This document shows, piece after piece, positions 55,774-64,000 of a DNA stretch of 64,000 bases. The position numbers and the translations under genes are program-made. Each line of letters opens with the position of its first letter. Position 1 is the first letter of the stretch. The DNA comes from Pomacea canaliculata. Its lineage: Eukaryota; Mollusca; Gastropoda; Architaenioglossa; Ampullariidae. Location: the NCBI RefSeq assembly GCF_003073045.1, contig NC_037599.1, positions 23,378,555 through 23,442,554 of the forward strand. The letters run 5' to 3'. The notes under the pieces were generated by a model, which was given only the letters and a program-made list of their open reading frames with translations, was not told the origin of the DNA and made no database searches.

Positions 55774-57540
55774 GCTGGTCTTCCCGTTGACTAGCCATCT
55801 TTTGAGGTGGTATGTATCCCAGGCAGTATTTGCCCAAGACAGCTATTAATCTAGTTGGGTTTTTGTCGTATTAACAGATCATAAGACTGTTATATCTGAT
55901 TAAGCTTGGCAAATTTTATCAACAACTTTAACAACATATAAACCAAAATGTTTATGATTAGCCTGTGGATTACTAATATAAACCTTTTGGGTATGTTCTG
56001 TTTTATACTATGAGAAAAGGTTTTTTTTTAATAACACAGTTGTTACCTCTCAGCAGTCATAAAAGAATGTTATACAATAACAGCAGTAAGTGGACTTATG
56101 ATTCCATAGCAGGTTTCTCATTCTTGCAAGTCATGTGTAAGGCAAATAACATCAACTGTCACACACAACAATAGATGGTATAACTCAGCATAAGAGTTTT
56201 TGCACAGAACTGATTGTCGCTGTAAACAATTGCCAGATACTATGTTTAATGACAAGTAATGTCAAGTAAAGCAGTTGATTCTAAAGATGGCTGAAAATGC
56301 AGTCAGATTGAGCTAGTCAGACAACATTGATACTCTACTCCTTGTTACATTGTGTAAGTTATTGTGTATGTATACAACAATAGCAATATACTTGTCATAT
56401 AACGTAAGCATTTGTATATTTGTGTGTGTAGTACATGTGTGTGTGTGAGAGAGAGAGGTGTGTGTGTGTGTGCATGTTTGAATAATCACTGAGTGGAGGA
56501 AAATAGGAATAAGAAAGAAAAAAAGGATCTTTTTATTGTCTTGATTTGCATCTATATTCATAATGCAGTGTGCATACATCTTAAATAAAATCAGTTCTTT
56601 GACTGGTACATGTCATCATTTATGTTGAGATTTGCATCATAAATAAGCACTCATATCCCTTTTATTTTTTTATCTGTCTACTTAACATTGCATGGAGATT
56701 ATTAAAACATGGCAACAGTTTTTATACATGCATGTTTAACTACTCATCAGTGGTCCAGATTTGTTTTTAACAAGAATAAATGGGTGGTATATTTTACTGT
56801 AATTTGGTTTTATCATGAGCTTTTATGCAGTGCCATTAAACAGACCTTGCTTTACCTGCTGCTTGTTAAAACGTTTATGTGGTTTAGAATGAGTGGTTAT
56901 GGGGATTTTAGAATTTGCACACATTTTTGCCTCTGTCAAAACCAAGTTCCTTGGTCCGTAAAATTGAGAAAATTATGAATGACTGAAAGCATTTTATGAA
57001 CGTTTTGATGATTCTTATGTAAGTAATCAGTAGGGGCATGATTTTAGATTTTTCTGGTTTGAATAAACCATCATCTTAGCTTTTTAATAATCAATACATT
57101 CGGTAAGAAGTAATTGCGTGGTCAGAAATGAGTACACCACATCACAGAAAAGATCTTCCAGTCATGCTGTTGTGCCTCAGCATAATTGCTGACTGCACTA
57201 AAACGAAAGGGTGTGTGACATAGACTGAGCTCAGCCACTCCCTGGGAGCATGTTGAACTGTAGCTATGGCGGTTGCATCTGGCGAAACTCGAGAGCCTCT
57301 CTAACCACCATACTTCCATCAGGATACTACGACAAGCGGAATTAAAAAAAAAAAAAAAACCCACCACAGATAAATCTAGGTCAACTGGTGCGCCCTGAAG
57401 ACCGGCCATTCCTATACACTGAGCAAATCATCTGATGTCAGCTATAATTTCCTGAAGCGTTGTGTTGTAGGTCACATCACAGAATTTTATGAATGTACGT
57501 GAGTCAGATGAACAGAATGAATGTAAGGCGAGATATATCG
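55774..57540. other. 3' UTR and flank of TMEM53
   Basis: Likely begins with the TMEM53 3' UTR, which may reach the AATAAA at 56583. GT/GA microsatellite near 56420-56475. The block at 57121-57410 ends in an A-run (about 57343-57358) and looks repeat-derived, family unknown. No gene seen. Confidence 0.4.
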
Positions 57541-57840
57541 ATTCAACTAGCGTGGCCCCACTGGCGCAGCGGTTGAGGTAAAACGCAGCCATGCGGGAAC
57601 AAAACTATTGGCGCGTGTCGGCTGAGTGGGAGAGCGCTTGCGTTGGGTTGGACCATGAGTGCAGATGCAAACCAACATGGCTGAAAGCCCGTAGCTATAA
57701 CTTCCTTTCTCCCATCATCACGGGGACCGATTTTTTTAGCTGGGTCTCGGTTTTTCTGTCGTCGATCTTCGATCAAGTCTCATTCATCCATAACGGCGCT
57801 GATGAGAAGTAACCGTCGCTCTCCGGTCAAAGACAAGCAG
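57541..57840. repeat. Possible SINE-like fragment
   Basis: The stretch opens with 'ggccccactggcgcagcggttgag' (quoted here in parts: 'cactggcgcagcggttgag'), reminiscent of a tRNA-derived SINE head, and contains 'gctgagtgggagagcgctt'. A clear B box, an oligo-A tail and target-site duplications were not found. This is a weak, style-based call. Confidence 0.25.
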
Positions 57841-60800
57841 GTAAAAGGAAAGTCTTGTAATGTGCCTAGCGAATTGCCTTCTCAGTTACAAGTCAAGGCA
57901 GGATCTCGAGTGAATATAGAAATAGCTGTTCATTAAAATAACAAATGAAGGTACTATAAGTATTTAGAACTTTGTTGTGAGGCGGTTTCAGATCTCTAAC
58001 ATTTAAACAATCAAATAATGCTATATTTTGTAATTTGTTAGATAAAAACTATTATGAGTTTGTGCAATAATATTGAGACTAATAGTTTTGCTGTGGCACT
58101 TAGGGGTTTAGCGGGGGTGACGCAAGAAAACCCGCGAGCTTTTAAGGGAGGTAATTAGGTCAGACCTGACGAAATGTCTCTACATTTTGTAAGCTCCCTT
58201 GACTTTTTTCTAACCACAGCTCATGTGATTTTGATTTGAGTGGATAACACGTTATGACCTTGCAATTTGAGTACCTGCCATTTATGCCAACTGCTTCCTT
58301 CCTTCACCTGACTGTATCCACTGGTATGTGTATTCAGAAAATATAAAATACGATTTTTTTTTGTTTCTAAAGGAAAACTTTGTCCCCGGAATGCCGACAG
58401 GCTGAATTGTTTGTTATTATGTTAGCGTTTCCTTTAAAAATTGAAACATTGGATGACTATGGAGAAGGTACATGCATAACTTGAAAATACAAAATTCTAA
58501 TTTCTGTAATTTATTCATTTACTAGATAAGTCATGGGCAAACAAAATTCTAACTCAGATCAGAAGGAATATTTAAAGAGTTCTATTTATTTACGTAGCAC
58601 GTCAAATCCGACGAGCAAAAGATTAAATAAAGCCAAAAGAAAATATCCACAGACAAATAAGAACATTAATAAAATGACACAAAATTAAAGAAAAAGCCTG
58701 AGTCACTGTTTGATGTTACATTGGTCATCTTTGTATTCAGTTAAAGAAATGAATGAATCCGCGCAAATGTATGGTCAGAATTCTGTAAGCAATATTTCCA
58801 CAAACCGAGGTAGTGAGCCTTGTCCTCCGCAGATCAAGAACAAAAAGGTTCATTGACTGAACAACTATCCTTAACCATATGCCTCGTTGTACTAACACAG
58901 TAAATACAAGCACCCTCCTTTCCGTTCGCAGCTACCCCCACCTCTCCTCTTGCTACAACCTGTTTATGAGTGACATGGTTCCTCCTCATTCACAGTCTCG
59001 AACTGAGCAACCCATACATTTGAACCTTCGCCTCCGCCCCTACAACTCCACCCAATCGTACTATGAGTGGTGAATAAACTACACATCTACGTGATGCAAA
59101 ATTTTAGCAGCGTGCTGGACCGTTGGTTTAAAAAAAAAAAAAAAGATCCACAACAAAACATTGTGGCACAATTGTACAGTCAACAAGACAGGCAGCCTTA
59201 TCAAGGTGCAAACAGCCATCGACCTCAAGCATCGGCAGCTCGGTCTCCACAGAAACGGCTTTCGCACTGCCCCCTCCCAATCCCCATCCCTCCCTCCCAG
59301 CCTAAGCGCCCTGCGCGATATACAGCTGTGTGATCGATAGTACTGAAGTCTCAGACAACGCTAAGACCGTGCGATCTGTACAAAAATGCTTTCGACAAAG
59401 AAAGAATGAAAAAAAAAAAGCCCCAACATTTTAGTTCAAAAAGAAGATGAAGGAACTGTTTGCACCTGGATAGCGACAGGGTTCAGATCTGTAGGCTGTG
59501 GCTGTGTTTTTTCATTTTCAATAATGCCTTGGTAAATGAATGTCACGGGCCGTTTGTTCACTTCCTGATATTAATTATCGTCGCTTGTAAATGTCAAAAT
59601 ACGCCTCTTACTTAGCGGGGATGATTAGTGTTCAATATCACTTGCTTTCACTTAACTGTATTAAGTGCATACATCTTGTGGATTGTATGCTGCTGAGTTG
59701 GAGAAACAGAATGCGGTGCTCGAGTGAAGAACAAAGGGAGGGTTCAGTCCTCAACACTACGGCCGGCCGAGTGCTGTCGGTGTGAAGCTCGCGCCGTCCC
59801 GATCAATGACATTGCTGGAACTGTCATTTCATTTGTACAGCACTTACCTAATACTTAATGTCTGTACCAGCTCATTTGTACAGGTATTGGTCTAATAGCT
59901 ATGGCGTCATCAGCAGGTAGAAATGCCGATCACGAACAGCGTTCAGAACACGGATGTGTGGTCTGTTGCGAATAAAGGAACTGCATCGCTCGCGGGGAGG
60001 GCAGGAGGACTTGCTAGAAGGCTGTAGTCTTTTCGTATACACTAAAATAAAAAAAAACATTTTTCTTAAAACTGCCGTATGATTAAAATTTTGCGACGCT
60101 GTCACACACGCGTTCAGGGGAGACAACCTAACAAGTGCGTGTCCTAGTGAAGGTTTTGTAAGAAATGGTTGTAGTTCCTGCTCCGGTGAATACAGACGAT
60201 CAGGCAGAGCACCGCTACCAGCCTCACTGCTGACTAAAATGTAAAAGCTGTTTATATATATACAAATTGTAGACAATTTATTTCAACAAATATAACATAA
60301 TAATGAGAACTGAGAAATGACCAATTAATCCCAATGGACAATTAAAACTTGGGAAGTGTATCTTTGAAAGTGAGGTGTTAGAGACCTCACTTTTCTCGGA
60401 GCCATCTTTAAGCAAGGGCAGTGCCTATCTCGTATCCCTCGCTGCCTTATCTTCTCCAACCCTTTTTGCAGTCAGGTACCCATTCCTGCCAGCTGGGTCA
60501 ATGGGAAAGTTTGCTGCTCTACGCGGGTATCGTACCTGCTCGCCTCTAAATTCAGACTCTACTACTCTAAACACACGGCTATCCGTTTACCCTGTGAAGT
60601 ATGCTCAGTTAAAAAAAGAAAACCACAAAAGTTGCTAGTTACAATAAGGCAACTGGTGCACAAAAACGCAAAAACGTGCGATCTTAACCATTCCTGAAGT
60701 ACCTCTACACTCTACAGCATCGTACATCCACACATCCGACAATTCCTTTCTGACTGAGCAGCTGGACTGCAGACAAACAATTCAAAGTGCCTGTTACTTT

Positions 60801-61699
60801 TGAATACAGGTCTAGCATAACCTGAGCACAGTAAAACAAATTCTCCATCTAGTACATGTGCTGGTACAGACAATATGCTTGAAGTTTTTTTTTGACAATT
60901 GGCCGATCTGTTTAACAGAATTACCTTAGGACAATTGTCTTATTAATAAATACTGTTTAAACTATTCTTATCAAGTAGAGACTGCGAAACTAGCACACAA
61001 AGAATAAAGATAAAAAAAGAATTTAAATGAATTATAAAAAAGGTTAAGATTTGATTGCTGTATGAAAAAAAAAAAACTGTTCAGTTTGTGAAGAAGGTAT
61101 ACAGTCTTTACTGGCCACGTGTAGCATACGTTCACTGTTGAAGCTGGCAAACTGAACAAATGTCTAGGTACTTCAAGGAGTCAACACGTTCAACAGCTTT
61201 TATTTTCTAAAGTCTATGTTCATTCTTTTGTCTTATTTATTTTTGATACGCATGTTTACCTGGCGAACTCAACACACTAGAGATTATTAGCTCCTTGTTA
61301 GGGTTGGGAGAAAAAGGAAAAAAGAAAAAAACGCGATGACAGTTTGGAACTAAAAATAAACAAAGAATCGATCTGGTCTCACTCGATCGCATGTTCTGCA
61401 AACATTTTTAGCCTCACCTTCTCAGACCATTCACTGATTCTGTCCTTTGGACAACTTTGTGTCATCCAGTGGCATAGAATTTCTACTCTGTCAGCCATCG
61501 AGGCACACCTTTCAGCACTTAGCGATTGCTGGGATCCCACGAGTCTGGCGAGGTTGCAACACCTGCCCATGTATTCGACTACTCAGCAAGAGCAATGAGT
61601 AGATTCAAGAAAATTACAAAATGTAGTTCTCTAGCTTCTCTCTTTTTCCTTCATCTACTCACCCACGGCACTACGTGAACTTCTTCTGTCGTCTGTTTG
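57841..61699. other. Intergenic stretch between TMEM53 and DUSP23
   Basis: No gene was recognised. The sequence includes a C-rich tract near 59260-59300 and several long A runs (59131, 59410, 61062). Open frames on both strands are short, overlapping and without recognisable domains. A repeat-like block is listed separately at 60390-60600. Confidence 0.35.
60390..60600. repeat. Interspersed repeat-like block
   Basis: Contains 'gtcaggtacccattcctgcc', 'gctgggtcaatggga', 'cgggtatcgtacctgc' and 'actctaaacacacggct'. This order (column of separators ending in an anticodon-free tRNA-like text) is typical of dispersed repeats in invertebrate genomes. Family and ends unknown. Confidence 0.35.
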
Positions 61700-61990
61700 C
61701 ATTGTCACTTCCGGTCTGATCGGCAGAGGCTTTAGTTTGCTTGCTTCGTTCCTCGGGCTCCTTCGTGCTGTTAGTTCTGGTTGGGTCTCGAGAAGTTTTT
61801 TTTTTTTAATGTGATGTCATCTGCCCCCAGAGAAAAGAGGAAGAACGAGGAAAGACAATTTCCGTCCTTCACTGCGCGCCGTCGCGTTGCTATGACGACA
61901 GCGGCGAGGCACGTGACCAGGCGAGAGGAAACTGCTTGAAATGCGTCACGTGACATGCGGCGCGCGTGCCTTTCTCAAGCTACTGCACAA
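61700..61990 (+). promoter_or_regulatory. Candidate DUSP23 promoter with two E-boxes and an ETS-like site
   Basis: A locally GC- and CpG-rich block some 300 bp before the first recognised DUSP23 exon. It contains CACGTG at 61910-61915 and a 10-bp palindrome GTCACGTGAC at 61945-61954. ACTTCCGG, an ETS-type core, lies near 61707. GTCACGTGAC matches the preferred site of MiT/TFE and USF-type bHLH-ZIP factors. The exon at 62280 begins with a splice acceptor, so a 5' non-coding exon in or just after this block is expected. Confidence 0.45.
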
Positions 61991-62312
61991 GTAGTCTTGT
62001 TTGGAAGGTCTGGGGTGTATATGAGACAATATGAGCCGTCCTGATCTATGACTTGCTTTATCCCTGTCCTCAAACTTTCGACCCCTCGACTATGTTTTAC
62101 AGACCTCGTCTTGTATGTTACTTTATTGTTGCTTGTATCGTGTTTTGATGTTATATATTATGTTACTACACAGTAATAGACCACCATCAGTGACACAATC
62201 ACCTCTTCGTCATCATTATTATTATCCAAGTACACGTTGACTTCCAGTCAAGTTATTTTTATCCCTTGCTGTCTTGCAGACATTTGGTCCCGGTTCTTAT
62301 ATTTATTATAAT

Positions 62313-63605
62313 ATGACAACATCTCCACCACATGGCGACAACAGCGATAACAGCTTCCCCTCGAGCGAGACGCCTGAGGAAGGACCAGAAGTTGGTGCCA
62401 GTTTGTCAGGGGAAAGTGGCAGCCTGGCTACACCAGGCAATGGCGACGACAGCTTGGAGGAAGAAATGCCACTCAACTTCTCCTGGGTCATTGTCGACCT
62501 CTTGTGTGCGTGTGGTCTCCCGGGAACCGTTGCCAACTTGCGTTACCTCAAGAACCAGGGGGTCACGTGTATCGTGTCCTTGACCCCAGAGCACCATTTA
62601 CCGCAGCACGATATGGAAGGTAATCAGTACTTTGGTGTATTCATCACCACGTGCAATTCACATTACTACTACCACTACTGTTATCTCCTTAATCCCTCTT
62701 TTGAAGTGCTGAACAATAATAATAAAATATAACAACCATGTTTTACCTTGATCGTTCTTTGAAATGCAGACGTGCATATCTTTTAAGAAATCTGTGTTCC
62801 ACATAAATAAGTAAACTGAAGAGGGTTAAAATACAAATAAGAAGGAAAGAGAGAAAATAAAAAGGGGAAAGTGAGAGTTCTATTGGAGGACTTCACGGGG
62901 TGAACGGTGTGCCTAATGACATGGCCACATATATATATATATATTCCGCACTGACCTTCTGCACTGATATTCGGGTGTGTTTTGCTATTTCAGGATTGGA
63001 GGTGGTTCGTATTGAGGTCGAGGACATGACTCCTCCGACACTCTTCCAAGTGCATCAGTTTATCGAGATAGTTGACAAGGCCAAGTATGACAAAACGGTA
63101 ACTCGGCAAGCGGTGTGGCAAAAAGCTAAAATATATTTGCTAAATGATTTAAATATCGAACCCTTTGTATTACTATCCATTGGCCTGTAAGCATTTGTAG
63201 CTGTAGGTTTGAAGGCTACATCGATATAATTATATTCACTTTGATAGTTCATACGGTCTCGTGGCCCGTGTGTTATGTGTTTGTAATTCCGATGTGGCAT
63301 TGTGACTTGCTCAGTCGCAACCCCAGTTTGACCCTAAATTCTGTGATGTCGGTTTGCAGGGCGTTGCAGTTCATTGCGCAGCAGGAAAGGGCAGGACGGG
63401 CACCATGATAGCTTGCTACTTCGTCCACCATATGCACATTAGTGCTGATGAAGCGCTTGACAAGATACGATCCCTGAGGGCTGGCTCCGTGGAGACCATC
63501 AAGCAGGAAGAATGCGTGCGAGTCTTCGAGAGAAGTTCGGGTGGACCATGTTCCTCGACATATCCGGAGGAGAGTTCGAAAGTGCAACGATATTTACCTT
63601 CTTGA
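62313..63605 (+). CDS. DUSP23: Dual-specificity phosphatase 23-like (small atypical DUSP)
   Basis: Coding exons are 62313-62619 (the exon starts at a splice acceptor at 62280), 62994-63097 and 63360-63605, joining in phase to give 218 residues. The catalytic P-loop is HCAAGKGRTGT (the HCxxGxxR signature) in exon 3. NFSWV near residue 68, a RYLKNQGVTCIVSLT segment, and IEVEDMTPP, where the Asp is the likely general acid, precede it. LRAGSVETIKQEE follows, close to human DUSP23 LRPGSIETYEQEK. The acidic Ser/Gly-rich N-terminus of about 60 residues is absent from the 150-residue human protein. The start was chosen as the first in-frame ATG in the exon. The enzyme hydrolyses phosphoesters on proteins or small substrates in the cytosol. 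The frame is intact. Confidence 0.9.
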
Positions 63606-64000
63606 AAACACACACATACACACATATCTATATATAAATTGAGTAATTTGTTTATCTAGTAAAGTAAGTACTGTGGACAACACACAGTGACCAACTCGAG
63701 GACCAACCAATACAAACGAAGAGCAGTTTCGGGATGCATCGTTAACATATTGTGACCACACGTTGCCTTCCCCATCAAAGTTCTAATCCTGATATTTACC
63801 AGCTCATGTTACTTTACTGATATGGCATCTGTGATAGTATTTTCTGATAGTTCAGGCAAAGTGCCTCCCAGTGAAATATTTATATCTGGGGCTCAGAAAA
63901 TTGTTTGAAGAAAATCAATCAAAGGGGACAAAGGACGACTGCTCTTTTATACTCGAGAGCTGTTATATTACCCTATACAAGTGCTTGATATAAAAATGAT
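63606..64000. other. 3' flank of DUSP23
   Basis: Probably DUSP23 3' UTR and beyond. A CA/TA-rich patch follows the stop directly. No canonical AATAAA was seen before the right edge. Confidence 0.4.

Noticed and set aside
57541-57840. tRNA gene
   Set aside because: The text recalls a tRNA-like head, but no cloverleaf, anticodon arm or clear B box could be folded by eye. It is kept only as a weak SINE-like call.

Overview
This window is animal genomic DNA: AT-rich, intron-rich, with GT/AG introns, microsatellites and diverged interspersed repeats. Gene content and repeat style suggest a lophotrochozoan, most likely a gastropod mollusc. That placement is an inference; nothing in the window fixes the species.

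The left two thirds (about 2.9-42.5 kb) hold a tandem, same-strand array of three class I cytokine-receptor-like genes related to the gp130/LIFR/Domeless group. Receptor 1 is cut by the left edge; only its juxtamembrane and cytoplasmic exons (2865-6116) are present. Receptor 2 (17735-28379) and receptor 3 (34429-about 42459) show one Ig-like domain, five fibronectin-III domains each split over two exons, one transmembrane helix, a proline-rich Box1 and a cytoplasmic tail. Most intron positions and phases match between the two. Their signal-peptide exons were not found. Between receptors 1 and 2 lie a decayed LINE (8500-9985), a diverged tandem duplication (about 11.7-14.1 kb against 14.9-17.5 kb), a relic of a receptor exon with its intron edge (14029-14110), and a hAT-type MITE. 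A second MITE sits in a receptor 2 intron.

The right third holds single-copy genes: a very-long-chain fatty acid elongase (ELOVL, minus strand, seven exons, 42979-46095), ARMH1 (minus, eleven exons, 47696-54063), TMEM53 (plus, two exons, 54532-55773) and a DUSP23-like phosphatase (plus, three coding exons, 62313-63605). ARMH1 and TMEM53 are divergent, with start codons 468 bp apart. To my knowledge the human orthologues are also head to head on 1p34.1, which would make this an old linked pair.

One-base frame breaks occur in coding exons of receptor 1, receptor 3, ELOVL and ARMH1. Because conserved genes are hit, and one break lies in an A run, sequence error is the simplest explanation for many of them. 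Local decay of the receptor 1 tail remains possible. The receptors presumably act at the cell surface upstream of JAK/STAT; the other genes have no evident functional link to them.
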